Source: Flectonema sp. DT1601 (taxonomy: Eukaryota > Euglenozoa > Diplonemea > Diplonemida > Diplonemidae). Taken from it: a stretch of 64,000 nt of DNA. A model generated the notes under the pieces. That model was not told the DNA's origin. It saw only the letters and a list, made by a program, of their open reading frames with translations, and ran no database searches. Position 1 is the stretch's first letter. The number at the start of each line of letters is the position of its first letter. The position numbers and the translations under genes were made by a program. This document shows, piece after piece, positions 47,832 to 59,218 of this stretch. The stretch is taken from the NCBI GenBank assembly GCA_964019425.1, contig OZ025847.1:646501-710500 (forward strand). The letters are read 5' to 3'.

Positions 47832-48506
47832 TATCTATTTTAGTAGTCTGACGCTGTTGTAAACATGGCATCTGAAGATCACAATAGTGAGGTTTCAATC
47901 GGTCTGACTACTCGGGTGATTCTTGGGCCCAAGTTAGTCTGTTTCGCTACTTTACTTACATTTGCTCTTATGAGACGCACTTCGTTTTTGAGAACATAAA
48001 AATGTAGAATTTTTCCGAAAAGAAAGAAATTAAGAAAACACGAAGCACAACCAGCACTATACTATTCTGTCTGGCCGTACGCAATGTCATTAGGCTTCCG
48101 TGAATACGGAAGTCTAAACAGAATAAATCTTTCTTGAAGAGAAAAGGAAGTGGTGTAAAATAAGATAAACAGAATCTGAAGCATTATTTGCTTTTTTATA
48201 TTTTATTTTAAAAAAATCTTTTATTTAGAGTCTAAGAAAAAAGAAGGATAAAACTAACCTAAAAAATACAATAAAAAACTGATGATTCGAAAGACAAAAA
48301 AAAACGGAAGAAAAATAGAAACAATCTTCACTGGTGGGTTATCTGTCCTGTCGCTTGGGTTGATGACGGGCTTGTATTTCCAGACTTTTAAAAGTTCTCA
48401 CTCTACAGTAGTATTAGCTCATTGGGAGTTCTGAGTAAGTGACGAAAGGAAGGTTTATTTTAGATCGTGTTTTTTTAATATTTTATTTGCCCTCCCCTTC
48501 AGAGAA
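47832..48506. other. Intergenic region
   Basis: No gene. TTGCCCTCCCCTTCAG ending at 48502 is a strong pyrimidine-rich acceptor, only 4 nt before the flippase start. Confidence 0.55.
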
Positions 48507-51500
48507 ATGAGCGGCCTCGGTCGACAGACTCCGCCTCTGGCAGGAGAATCATCCTCAGCGGACGAAAAGACACCTCTCTCAATGAGTTATCAAGTTAACC
48601 ATGCTAAGGATACATTTAATGTTGAGTTAACAGAAACTGGTCAATCAAGCAAGGGAACTTACGTTAAGAAGAAGAAACCTTTAAGTAAAGTGTTGTGGAG
48701 TAAGTTCATCCTAATGATGATTGCTGGCAAGTGCAGAAAGCCGGCGTTGCCTGAAGAGCGAACAATCTACATCGGGAAAGATGAGGATCAGGAATACCCT
48801 CCAAATATTGTGAGAAATCAAAAGTACTCCGTCATGTCTTTTATACCAATATCTCTTTATGAGCAATTTAAATATTTCTTTAACATGTACTTCTTGGTTG
48901 TTGCTATATCGCAGTTCTTTCCTCCTCTTCAAGTTGGGTTTCTATTCACATACGTCGCACCATTGGCGTTCGTTGTTGCAGTTGCTCTTCTGAAGGAAGC
49001 ATACGACGACTTCCAACGTTACCTCCGCGACAAAGAAGCTAACAGTGAGAAATATGAAGCATACTTAGGAGATAACAAATGGGGATCAATTGAGAGTAGT
49101 GAGGTAACTGTCGGGATGGTAATTAAATTGAGTCCTAATCAAAGAATACCTGCTGACTGCATCCTTTTAAAGACAACAGAGAAGGATGGGTCTTTCATCA
49201 GAACTGACCAGTTGGATGGAGAGACGGATTGGAAACTTCGAATCCCATTAACACACACACAATCGAAACCAGACATTGAAGTACCAGAATGTGGGCGAAT
49301 CATTTGGGTTGAAGCACCTCACAGACAGATTTATGAGTTTGTCGGATCTTCGAAAGCTGAACATGGCGAAGCAGAATCTGACAGCGAACCTTTATCTCTT
49401 GAAAACACTCTTTGGGCTAATTGTATTCTCGCAACTGGTCACGTGCTCGCCTTAGTTATTTATACTGGAAAGGAAACTCGCAGTTCAATGAACGCCAACC
49501 AGCCATCTTCAAAGATTGGTCTCATCGATCTCGAGCTCAACTATCTCTCGAAATTACTTTGTGCGCTGACTGCTCTCTTGGCTCTTCTTATGATCGCATT
49601 TCAGCGTTTTGTTGGGGAATGGTATATTTCATTCTTTAGGTTCGTGTTGTTGTTTTCGTCAATTATCCCGATTTCTCTTCGAGTCAACTTGGATATGGGT
49701 AAAGCTGTTTACTCTTTCTTTATTATGACTGATAAGAAGATCGGAGGTGTTGTGGTCAGGAACAGCAACCTTCCCGAAGAATTAGGTCGCGTTGGGTATT
49801 TGTTTAGTGACAAGACAGGAACTTTGACGAAGAACGAAATGGAGTTCAAGAAATTATATACTGGAGAAGATGTCCCAAGAGGATGGCTCCACACTGACAT
49901 GGGAGATATGCAGGTTCAAGTTAGCGACAGCTTTGAACGATTAAATCAAGCAGAGTCCAATGGATTAATAAGAGGTGAGTCAGACTTCGTAAGGGAGGCT
50001 TCAAAGAGGCAGATGGAAGAACTATCAGAAGCAGTTACGGCCTTAGCTGTAGCTCACAATGTTACTCCAGTAATAGACCCAGACACACAACTTAGAGAAT
50101 ATCAAGCATCTTCTCCTGATGAAGTTGCTTTGGTTAAGTTTTGTGAGACAGTTGGAATGATTTTAGAGTTCAGAGACCGTCGTACGATGTCCGTCAGAAG
50201 CCATTCGAAAACAATTCATGTGACAGAGTCAATGGTTGTATCACAAGATCAATTCGGCTATCAAGTAGTCTCTGCAAAAGGTTCCTCTGAAGAGTACCTC
50301 CGCTGGTACATTACGATAACCGGAAACACTTCTTTTGATCGCGTCGAAGACGTCAACGAAACCATTCAAAACGGAATCGCTAATGGAGGTATCGCTGTGA
50401 GGGCTGAGTGTAGAATCAACTTTGATATTCTGTTAGAGTTTCCTTTCACATCAGAGTCAAAGAGAATGGGAATCATTGTACGTCACCGCGATAGCAGAGA
50501 GATCCGACTCTACATGAAAGGAGCTGACACTAAAATGGCTGAAATCGTTAACCCGACTCCTTGGCTTGAAGAAGAGTGTAGTAACCTTGCCAGGGAAGGT
50601 CTTCGAACTTTGGTATTCGGAGCCCGCACTCTGACTGAAGAGGAATACGATGCTTTTGTTGTTCAACACGGCAAGGCTCTCAGATCACGTGATCCGAAAT
50701 CTGAAGTTGAGAGAATACGCGTTTTCCTCGAGAAAGACCTTCAGCTGGTGTGCGTGACGGGAGTCGAAGACAAACTGCAAGACGATGTCGCCCTCACTCT
50801 TGAGCACTTACGAAAGGCCGGAATTAGAATTTGGATGCTTACTGGAGACAAGGTTGAAACAGCCACATGTATCGCAAGGAGCACGAGATTGGTTGCAAAA
50901 GAGGGCGGTATCTTTCCATTCGACTGCGAGTCTGCGAGATTTGATTGGCTTTGGGACAGAGAGGGACTACGTGAGGGTTGGAGACCGGGGAATCCAATAA
51001 CAACTGAGCAACATGCTCTGGACTATTTAGAGTCTTTTGAGAAGTACGTTGAGAGTGGAAGTACAATTGGAGGGATCACAATGATAATTGATGGGAAAAC
51101 ACTCGAAATGATGTTACACGTAAAGGAAAGATTTGTCGTAGCAGCTGGAAAAGCAAAATCCGTTGTGGTTGCTCGATGCAGTCCAACCCAAAAGGCAGAA
51201 GTGGTAGAAACAATGAAACAACACTTGTCAGCAACAAAAAGTACAATTAGAACTTCTTCAATTGGAGATGGTGGTAATGACGTCTCAATGATTCTTGCTT
51301 CAGATGTAGGTCTCGGCATTGAAGGAAAAGAAGGTCGACATGCATCTCTCGCTGCTGACTTTTCTCTGGTCAAGTTTTCTCATTGCCTTCGTTTGATTAC
51401 ATGGCACGGACGTAATTCATATAAGCGCTCTGCCCGTCTCAGTCAGTTCGTTATCCACAGAGGTCTTATAATTAGTATCATTCAAGCAATCTTTAGTGCT

Positions 51501-52160
51501 ATCTTTTACTTTATGTCAGTTCCTATTTATACTGGTTGGTTACTTGTTGGGTACAGCACAGTGTACACAATGTTTCCAGTCTTTGCTATTGTTTTAGATG
51601 AGGATATTAGTGAAGAAACAGCTTATGAATTCCCTGAACTGTATTCAGAATTACAAAAGAGTAGATGTTTGAATATCAGAACCTTTTTACAATGGGTATT
51701 TAAAGCAACCTATCAAGGAGGGATTATTATGTTGTTGTCTATTGTGTTGTTTGAGGCTTCTTTTATTAGAATAGTAACAATTACTTTTACTGCATTAATA
51801 TCAACTGAGCTCATCACCGTGTGGTTTGAGATGCATTCTATTCCTTGGCCGTTTGTTGTTTCCGAGTTGCTCTCAGTGTTGGTTTATTTTATTTCGTTTT
51901 TCTTCATCGATGCTTTGGATCTGCAATACGTATCTGATTCGTCGTTTTGGTGGAAGACGGCAGTCATCACTGCTGCAGCAACATTCCCTGTCACGCTGGC
52001 TAAGTTTTTAGAGAGAGCGTGTTGTGAGTCATCATACTCAAAGCTCAAAGAGAAGTCAGAGCCCTGGTTCTTAACGATACTTCAGAAAATGCGAAGAAGG
52101 TACTCCGTTTCTAAGACTGTCGGAGGCGGAGGAACTCCAGCACAACCTTTACTGTTTTGA
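48507..52160 (+). CDS. P4-ATPase (phospholipid flippase), ATP9/Neo1 class
   Basis: 1217 aa, intronless. Family landmarks run in order: NQKYSVMSFIPISLYEQFKY before the first membrane pair, TDQLDGETDWKLR (about 232-245; P4-type DGET actuator loop), the DKTGTLTKNE phosphorylation site (about 434), KGAD in the nucleotide domain, IRIWMLTGDKVETA, GDGGNDVSMI (about 921) and a C-terminal block of hydrophobic helices. Sequence around DGETD and the first membrane pair is closest to ATP9A/B and yeast Neo1. That class works in Golgi/endosomes without a CDC50 subunit in known cases. A longer acidic insert sits near residues 285-300. Confidence 0.92.
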   Translation: MSGLGRQTPPLAGESSSADEKTPLSMSYQVNHAKDTFNVELTETGQSSKGTYVKKKKPLSKVLWSKFILMMIAGKCRKPALPEERTIYIGKDEDQEYPPNIVRNQKYSVMSFIPISLYEQFKYFFNMYFLVVAISQFFPPLQVGFLFTYVAPLAFVVAVALLKEAYDDFQRYLRDKEANSEKYEAYLGDNKWGSIESSEVTVGMVIKLSPNQRIPADCILLKTTEKDGSFIRTDQLDGETDWKLRIPLTHTQSKPDIEVPECGRIIWVEAPHRQIYEFVGSSKAEHGEAESDSEPLSLENTLWANCILATGHVLALVIYTGKETRSSMNANQPSSKIGLIDLELNYLSKLLCALTALLALLMIAFQRFVGEWYISFFRFVLLFSSIIPISLRVNLDMGKAVYSFFIMTDKKIGGVVVRNSNLPEELGRVGYLFSDKTGTLTKNEMEFKKLYTGEDVPRGWLHTDMGDMQVQVSDSFERLNQAESNGLIRGESDFVREASKRQMEELSEAVTALAVAHNVTPVIDPDTQLREYQASSPDEVALVKFCETVGMILEFRDRRTMSVRSHSKTIHVTESMVVSQDQFGYQVVSAKGSSEEYLRWYITITGNTSFDRVEDVNETIQNGIANGGIAVRAECRINFDILLEFPFTSESKRMGIIVRHRDSREIRLYMKGADTKMAEIVNPTPWLEEECSNLAREGLRTLVFGARTLTEEEYDAFVVQHGKALRSRDPKSEVERIRVFLEKDLQLVCVTGVEDKLQDDVALTLEHLRKAGIRIWMLTGDKVETATCIARSTRLVAKEGGIFPFDCESARFDWLWDREGLREGWRPGNPITTEQHALDYLESFEKYVESGSTIGGITMIIDGKTLEMMLHVKERFVVAAGKAKSVVVARCSPTQKAEVVETMKQHLSATKSTIRTSSIGDGGNDVSMILASDVGLGIEGKEGRHASLAADFSLVKFSHCLRLITWHGRNSYKRSARLSQFVIHRGLIISIIQAIFSAIFYFMSVPIYTGWLLVGYSTVYTMFPVFAIVLDEDISEETAYEFPELYSELQKSRCLNIRTFLQWVFKATYQGGIIMLLSIVLFEASFIRIVTITFTALISTELITVWFEMHSIPWPFVVSELLSVLVYFISFFFIDALDLQYVSDSSFWWKTAVITAAATFPVTLAKFLERACCESSYSKLKEKSEPWFLTILQKMRRRYSVSKTVGGGGTPAQPLLF

Positions 52161-52820
52161 GGGAGACAACTTTGATGAGTCGTCAAACATGTTTTCAATC
52201 AACTTGCTGGACACATCATCACAGTAGCCGCGGTGTTGTAGTTTTTTAAGTTACGTTTTTTCGAAGCATAAATGTACTGCTTGCCAGGTCTACGGGATTC
52301 TTTTATGTAATAAAAAAAACGAAAAAACGTGGCATCATTTTTCCGAACGACTCTCCACGACTACTGGAGAAGTCTACAGCTGACTTCTATTTCATTTCGC
52401 TCAATGAGTTCGTTTCATTTGTCCCCTTTGATATTTTATTTTTTTCATTCGTTTTTTTTCATTTTACGTTCCCCCCCTAATTGTGCTAACTCCGCAATTC
52501 TGTGTGTCATCAGTCTAGTAAGGTTGATCTTCATTCACCCTCCTTGATGAATGTAAAGAATGAATTCAACGTTGAAAAGATCAAACGTCTACTGGAGTAG
52601 TGAGGGTCCATACAAAATGGAAGTGTTGGCTGAATGTTTTTTAAATTCTTTTTAGTTTTTTTGAAACGAGTTGCTAAAATCGTTTTGTTTCTTTGTTTCC
52701 CTCGCACTGTTTTTCTTTCAGATATTTAGACTAATCTCATCGCTCACTATCGAGAATAGGTACCTGTGGTGAAGTTCTTCTAATTAAAGTACCATCGCAC
52801 GCAGTAGCTTTGGTGAAATA
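52161..52820. other. Intergenic region
   Basis: No gene in most of it. CTGTTTTTCTTTCAG ending at 52721 is a textbook pyrimidine-rich acceptor and supports a transcript starting here. Confidence 0.5.
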
Positions 52821-53166
52821 ATGAACGTACGCTACATACATATCCTATTCCTCTGCCTGCTGCAGAACACACTACATAACGTTGCGACAGAGGTTGCAGC
52901 AGCTTTCGAATACAACGGCCACAGTGTGTGTTTTTCATGTTTTTTTTTGTGTATTCTTCTTTGGGGAAGAGCCGAGAAGGCAGTTTCGCATTATCTAAGA
53001 ATATATCTGTGACGTGTTTTGAATAGTATAAATTATCCTTTTTCTTATATGGCAGCATGCAATCATGATTCATATTGAAAACTGTGTTTCAACAAGTCTT
53101 CGACGAGCCACCAAAGCAGTAATTGCCACCGTTGTATATTATCAACAGAAGATGGATTCACCATAA
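52821..53166 (+). CDS. Possible small secreted/membrane protein, spliced
   Basis: The ATG at 52821 follows the acceptor at 52720-52721 by 99 nt. The first exon encodes a signal-like start (YIHILFLCLLQNTLHNVA) and EVAAAFEYNGHS. A GTGTGT donor at 52926 and an acceptor at about 53056 would join it in phase 0 to a 36-codon open segment (IENCVSTSLRRATKAVIATV) ending at 53166, giving about 71 aa. The acceptor (TATATGGCAG) is not the usual AAACAG type, so the splice is uncertain. Unspliced, the frame ends at 53012 after 63 codons. Confidence 0.3.
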
Positions 53167-53375
53167 GTTAATAGAAATACTGATGCTGTCCTAACGCTCC
53201 TTTGATAGTTTGGTGATGAGTTGCATTAAAACAGTCAGCCAGATCGAATGTCATCGAAGATAAAGTTTCCCAAAATCTCCGTATGTTAGTAGATGGGAAT
53301 TAGAGAATTTATTTCGTGAGGTGACGGTTTCAATAGTTTCATTTTCAACAGTTACCACCAAAAAAAACTACAAAA

Positions 53376-53987
53376 ATGATGCTCGCCGGACGCGCCTTCA
53401 GAGGAGGAGTGAGAGCCTTCTCAACCACCAGACCAGCATTTGAAGTGTTCTACACGAAGACTCACGAGTGGGTTGACATCAACGGCGCCAGGGCAAAGAT
53501 CGGAATTACTGACTTTGCCCAGAACGAGTTAGGAGAAGTAGTGTACGTTGACCTCCCAGCTGTGGGTGACTCAGTTGTTTCGGGTATGGTTTTTGTCCTG
53601 GCCTATTGAGCGTCTTATTTTCTGCGGGGAAGAATTGTTTTGTCTTATTCCAATCCTAAATTAATAAAACAACATCAGGTGAGGAATACGGAACTATCGA
53701 ATCTGTCAAGGCCACCTCCTCCCTCATCTCACCAATCTCGGGAACCGTCACGGAGGTCAACTCTGCTGTTGAAGATGATAACGGTTTGTTGTAATTTTTA
53801 TCTGGTCAGAGATGGTCGTTGTTCAAAAGTGCACTATCAGGTTAAAAAAAACTAAACAGCTCTCGTCAACGACTCCCCGGAAGAGGCCGGTTGGTTAGTT
53901 CAGTGCGATCTTATTAACGAAGTTCCTCCAGGTGATGAGCTGATGAACAAGGAAGAGTACACCGCGTACAAAGCACAAAGCGAATAG
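53376..53987 (+). CDS. GCSH: Glycine cleavage system H protein, mitochondrial
   Basis: Exons are 53376-53583, 53679-53783 and 53860-53987 (introns 95 and 76 nt, phase 1); 146 aa. An Arg/Ala/Ser-rich transit peptide ([18 protein letters not shown]) precedes the lipoyl-type fold ([38 protein letters not shown]). The lipoyl lysine is K80 in [12 protein letters not shown]. The C-terminal part ([18 protein letters not shown]) is standard. The H protein shuttles the aminomethyl group between P, T and L proteins in the mitochondrial matrix. An acceptor TTTTCAACAG at 53342-53351 leaves a 24-nt leader. Confidence 0.96.
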
Positions 53988-54168
53988 TTAAACTCGTTCT
54001 ATTTTTCGTAAAAAAAAACCTTCTCCTCATTCGTTTACGTATGTCCTCAATCTCGATTGTTGTTTTACTTTTCCCCGTTAACTCCTGACGCCTCCTGTTG
54101 CTTCAGCGGGGAAATCAGATTTCGTGAATATCCCGTATGCTGACGACAAGGGGTAAGTAAATACCCAG

Positions 54169-54214
<46 letters not shown>

Positions 54215-54742
54215 TAAGCAACACAGATAGAAATGATTAATTCGAGTATAAACAAAAACGTCGAACGCAGAGCACACGCCAAGTCAGGGCAGACCTTTTT
54301 CCCAAGGCGCCTAACCGTTAGTTTGTGGGAATCTGGGCGAAATCATCCATTTAATTTTGTTGTTGAAAAGAAATAGAAAACGGAACACCCACAACTTCAT
54401 AAGATGGGTGGCTATCTTGTTTTTTTTTTTTTTTTTTTGGAAAGAATTCTTATTTATTTTCATTTTATTTTCTTTCATTTTCGTCCCATTGCTAAGACAC
54501 TGGACTGGGGAGAGTTGCATTTGGTGCTGAAAGACTGAGAAAAGAAAAGTTGGAAGAAATGTTATTTTTCTCCTACCCGAAAAAGAGGAGCAATGTTGTC
54601 GTCTTAATAAGGTGTCTTGTGTGTTATCCTTATGAACACGTCACCATTCCAGTCTCTCAGAACATGAATATTTGATGAATCCATACAGAAAGCCACTAGT
54701 GTGTCTTGGTGTTGAAATCTATGTCTTCGTCAGTACACTAAA
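53988..54742. other. Intergenic region with GA microsatellite
   Basis: It contains a (GA)18 microsatellite and a T tract near 54420-54438. TCTTCGTCAG at 54724-54733 is a candidate acceptor 9 nt before the next start. Confidence 0.5.
54171..54206. repeat. (GA)18 microsatellite
   Basis: Eighteen uninterrupted GA units, followed by an imperfect AAGAGA. Confidence 0.95.
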
Positions 54743-57371
54743 ATGGCAGCAAAGCATCTACGGCTGCTTTGCCAGGCTACGGATGGCAGCACCTCAGGGA
54801 TGGCGATTTTGATTGATGTCGAAGATGAGAACACTGCGGGCCAAGATCAAGATCGGACGATTACGATATTGTTGGAAAAATGTACGCAACTGGAAAGACA
54901 GCAAGAGGAACGTAAGAAAAAAATCGAAGAAGTGCACAAGAGAAATGAGGAGATGGAAGATATTCTCTCACAGCGAAGAAATGCTATACACCGCGAACAC
55001 GAGACGAAGAGCAAAGTTGAGGCGTTTGAAACGGAGTTGAAGTCTTCTGAATATTCACTAGAGACAGCGAAACTCAAACTCAAATATCTCGAGGAGGAAA
55101 TTTCTCGAAAAACTGATCTTCGTGATGCAGAGGAAAAAAGATATCGAGCCGCCATTGACAACCACCAATACAGACTCGAACGAGATAAGACAGAACTTGA
55201 ACGAGAAACTACAGAAAATACACTTTTGGTTCACCTCCTTAAAGTTGAAGCTGACAAGTGGAAATCTCAAGCTCAACAGCTCGAAATGAAAGCTGATGTT
55301 CAGATGCGCGAAGACGCCAAGAATACAATATTACTCGGTATACTAAACACGCAGCTGTTCACGGGAAGAGCAGATGCCGTGACTCGCAGGGCTGAGGTTG
55401 ACTTTTATCGAAAAGAAGTGAAACATCTAGAATCGGAGTTGGGGTTGGCGCAAGAAAAATTGAGCGAGCTCCAACGACTTGATCGATCTCTCCTCAGCAC
55501 GCTTGACGAAAAGGAAACAGATCATCATTATGCAATAGTCAAGCGACAAACTCAACTTCAGAGAAGCGAACTCGTGAAGGATGCTCTCGAAACAGAACTA
55601 AATGACGCGTTAGTCCAAATGAAACAATTTCAACAGAAATCACAATCTCAGGCGACTACAGCAGGTGGACAAAATTCTTTTCTGGAGGAGCAAATTCGAA
55701 TTTGTCAGGAAGGCACCTCAAACATCACCACAGCATTAAAGGAAATGCGAGTTTGTGTTTCTTTGTTTCATCTTTTGATTAGTGATCACCAGATTTTATA
55801 ATAATAACTACCACAGCAACTTGCAATGACTGGGTCACAAAGACGTGAAGATGAAAGAACAAAAATAAATATAAAAATGGAAACACTCGGAACAGTTGTT
55901 GCGGCAAGTGAAATGGTAAGTAGTATTGAATTTCTAAATTGTCTCGCAACTGTATTGTGATTTCGACTACCAATGTTTCGTTTGTTTCCGTGAAATAAAT
56001 CAAAACAGAAAACCTTTGAGTCCCTGACCAAACAGGCATCAGAATCAGAGTTGCTATTGAGGAAGATTGAAATTCAGCGAAAAGCGCTCGAAGAGTTGGA
56101 TGATAGAACATTCGTGAGAGAGAGTGAAATAAAAGACATGTATGTTAACTTCCCCTTAGATTAATAGAAGAAAAGTGTGCGCCAAACGCTATTAAAAACC
56201 AAAACAGGATTTCAGCAACAAAGCAACAGACGACCGCACTGGTGAACGCTTCTAAGGAGTGCGAGGCCGAAAGTTCACAGGCAATCGCCAAGCTTGCGGC
56301 ATCAAATGAATGTCTGCGACAGAAGATTGAACAATTACAACAAGCTCTTATTGAACGCAACGACATCCACATCGCAGAACGCATAGCTGTGTCTCATAAA
56401 TGTCAAATAAATAAAAAAAATGTTGAAAAGTGTGAAAACAAGATAGAAGACGCAGCTCAAGTCCACAAAGAAAAGGTGACGCAGCTACAGCATGAGCTCT
56501 CTGCTGTAAGCGAATGCAGGACAACTTCAGATGCAGTGGCGTTGCAAATTAGACAACTAAAAGATGACTTTGAGTTCAAAGCTTATCAAAAAGAGATTGC
56601 AGAGCGCCGCGTAACGGCGCTCGGTATTGAAAACTCAAAAAGAGTTCGAATCCAGCACGACAGAGAAGTTGCATTTGGATCAGAATCAAAGTCACTTAAA
56701 ACTGAAATTCGAGGACATCAAAGAACAGTTCTCAACTTGGAAGCAAAGGTAGCCGAGACTCACAAGTTTCGTGAAAAGGCAGAAGAGAATGAAACTCTTG
56801 CAGGTCTGTTGAAAGATCTCAAAACTGAGCTCCGCCACAAGCAAAATGTTATTTCCACAATGAAGGTCGAAAAAGGCATGCTCGATGGCTACAAGTGTAA
56901 AGTTCTTACCGAACAAAATGAAGCGCAACAACGCAAGCTCCAAACTCTGGAGCGCGCACAAATCCAACTGGCTCCTCTCCTCACAGAACTTATTGAGACT
57001 GCCCGAAAGCATGAAATCTCAATTAATACTGTTACTGCTGCAGAAGGAGTACTCCTACGAATAAAAAAGACAACTCATCAGGGTAATCAACTCATTCATC
57101 CGTTGCAATCTGCGAATTCAATTAAATAATTCAGAAAGAAAGCTGAATTGCACTATTTTTATTTACTTACCCCTGCCTGATAAAAAGTCAATTAAGCAGT
57201 TTCCACTGTTTTGCTAAGCTCTTATCTGGTTCGTCATGTTATTTACAGCAACATGTACGTATGAGAAATAAATCATTTAATATAACAGATGAAGACGACA
57301 AAAACCGCATGATAGTAAAGAAGATGAAGCCACGACGTCGACGGGGGCGGTTCGAGATACTTTCTGATTAA
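54743..57371 (+). CDS. Coiled-coil protein (about 730 aa)
   Basis: Exons are 54743-55750, 55817-55915, 56009-56139 and 56208 onward, with introns of 66, 93 and 68 nt. If the last exon is unspliced the frame stops at 57129 (719 aa). A GTAATC donor at 57083 and an acceptor at 57288 would instead add an in-frame basic tail (KKMKPRRRRGRFEILSD) ending at 57371 (731 aa). Almost the whole protein is heptad-type coiled coil (QQEERKKKIEEVHKRNEEME, KLKYLEEEISRKTDLRDAEE). A short non-coiled head (AAKHLRLLCQATDGSTSGMA) precedes it. No family recognised; basal-body or axonemal coiled-coil proteins have this design. Confidence 0.65.
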
Positions 57372-58278
57372 AAAAAAGATAAAGAATCGATAAGAATATT
57401 CAAAGTATTCTTTCATTTACGTGTAGACAAGCACTCATATTCGGTAAAGACTACGCAGAGATACTCTACGATAAAAGTATCAAAAAACTTGATAACTAAG
57501 TTAGAAGACATAATTTGTGATTGTTTTCACGATTGAACCAGAACTTTGCGACTCCTCAACTTGTAAAATAAATGTCAAAGTTTCACGCCGACGTCCCCAT
57601 ATTCGACAGCACATATGGGATTTTATCGAAACCAACTGTTGGTCTCTTTTCATTTCAACCAGGTTTGGCTGAACCCTTTATTCGTTTAGCCAGTTTCAAG
57701 TTGCTTTATATTTATCACAGTATCAAGTTACCCACGTCCTACATCCTTCCCAGTAATTATTGCCCTTTCTTTGCACTTACATATTTATTCCCGTTTTAAT
57801 GCACTCGTAGTAAAACTTCCAGAGGCTGAGAACACTATCAGGACCTGACGAACAACCCAACCAACCTATCCGTGAGTACTTGTCTTTGCTAATCTCGTCA
57901 AGCCAGATGAACATCATACAAACGTTATCTCAACATCCGTGTGCGCTTAAGGTGTGCGGGTGTTATCTTCCTCATCTCGGTTTAGCCCTGCACCACCTGC
58001 GGATTCTCGAAGGAAACTGGTTGCCTACGATGCTTCGTTCAGTAAAATGTTCAGGTTCCTATAGTCACAAATATTTTCTTTCTCTCTAGGCTTTTACTAT
58101 GAACTTTTATTCTCAATCTCTAAGATGCCCGGAAACATAGTTGAACCCATGGTTTTGGGCCACTTCGGGGCATTTTGGGCCATAACCCAAAAATAAAATT
58201 TATTTTACTCTGTCTGGCTTCTTAGGGAAAATTTACACTTGCAGTGAAAATCAACTGCAACAGCAACCCGTACACTAC
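57372..58278. other. Start of repeat-rich island
   Basis: No supported host gene. A 75-codon frame at 57572-57799 has no good context. From about 57830 the composition becomes more balanced and differs from the upstream intergenic DNA. A GGGCC-rich partial palindrome sits near 58155-58195. Confidence 0.4.
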
Positions 58279-58833
58279 ATGCAGCACCAACCGTATGCAA
58301 CGTACGACACCTACGTCCAGCAGCAGCACTATGAAGGACTACAACAGGAACTGAAGCGCGAGAGAGAGGAGAAGAGCGAACTACGCGAGATGCTCCGAAA
58401 TCTCCAACAACAACTAGACGGATTGAGAGAAGAACTCAAGGCCCAACATGCTGAGGCGAAGAGGCAGCAGGAAACGGCGGGACGGGAAGCGAGAGAGATG
58501 CAAGAATGTTTCTTGCTAGAACTCGAAGCGGAACGGGTCCAGATCAGAGGGCTCAACTCGCTGAGAGAAGAGGAAGAGAAACATCAGATGGACACCACCC
58601 CTGATCAGGAAGCAAACACGGAAGTGAAGCAAACGCCACCGGTGAAGCTGCCCCAAGACAGTATGAGGGAGCTGGACGCGTCACGCAAGAAGCTGATGAA
58701 GGAAATCAATGAAGGGCAGGTAGCCGGACGATCGGCCATCCAAGAGCAGATGGTCCGAGAGGCCGGGAGACTGGCGCAGACTCAGAAGAGCTGGGAGAAC
58801 GCAGCACGCAAAGGAGCGATCCAGGGTGGATAA
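58279..58833 (+). CDS. GC-rich coiled-coil ORF, probably of a mobile element
   Basis: 184 aa. A Gln/Tyr-rich head is followed by a strong coiled coil (ELKREREEKSELREMLRNLQ) and a Pro/Lys-containing end. Base composition is clearly richer in G+C than the host genes around it, and it lies among repeats. Coiled-coil first ORFs occur in several mobile-element classes, so the class cannot be assigned from this alone. It could also be a host gene of recent origin. Confidence 0.4.
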   Translation: MQHQPYATYDTYVQQQHYEGLQQELKREREEKSELREMLRNLQQQLDGLREELKAQHAEAKRQQETAGREAREMQECFLLELEAERVQIRGLNSLREEEEKHQMDTTPDQEANTEVKQTPPVKLPQDSMRELDASRKKLMKEINEGQVAGRSAIQEQMVREAGRLAQTQKSWENAARKGAIQGG

Positions 58834-58867
58834 CCTCTCGCTGGCACCGGAATACTGGCCAGGGGGA

Positions 58868-59140
58868 ATGGCGATCACGAAGGAGCAGTACGACGCCGGT
58901 GCAAAGGGAGTACACCTCACCACCAGAGAGGAGGCAAGGAAGAGGATGTCAGGAACACCTCCGGGAGCCTGGGAAACGTTATCCCTAGTAACCCTGGAAC
59001 CACCATCAGACACGGCGCAGAAAGTACAGGTAGTACTTAAGGGGACGACGAGCAACGTCCGCAAACCCGCAAACCCGCAAACCCGCACTAGAGATACCCC
59101 TTCTAGGCTCGCGTTGCTCGCACACAATTTTTTTTTTTAA
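58868..59140 (+). CDS. Short GC-rich ORF following the coiled-coil ORF
   Basis: 90 aa from the first ATG; the frame is open from further upstream and overlaps the end of the preceding ORF slightly. The sequence (QYDAGAKGVHLTTREEARKR) is not recognised. It shares the GC-rich composition of its neighbour. Its end contains an 8-bp tandem repeat. Confidence 0.25.
   Translation: MAITKEQYDAGAKGVHLTTREEARKRMSGTPPGAWETLSLVTLEPPSDTAQKVQVVLKGTTSNVRKPANPQTRTRDTPSRLALLAHNFFF
59061..59087. repeat. GCAAACCC tandem repeat (3.4 units)
   Basis: Three exact copies of GCAAACCC followed by GCA. Confidence 0.9.
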
Positions 59141-59218
59141 AGCTTTCTGAACAAACATTATTTTTACAACCAAGTCACGTCTGTTTTTATTCCATGTGTC
59201 TGGCTAGGTACCCGTCCA

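Noticed and set aside
57572-57799. 75-codon ORF
   Set aside because: No good upstream acceptor, no domain and AT-rich chance composition.
58279-59140. Assignment of the GC-rich ORF pair to a named retroelement or virus-like family
   Set aside because: No polymerase, integrase, capsid or terminal-repeat evidence; a coiled coil alone is not diagnostic.
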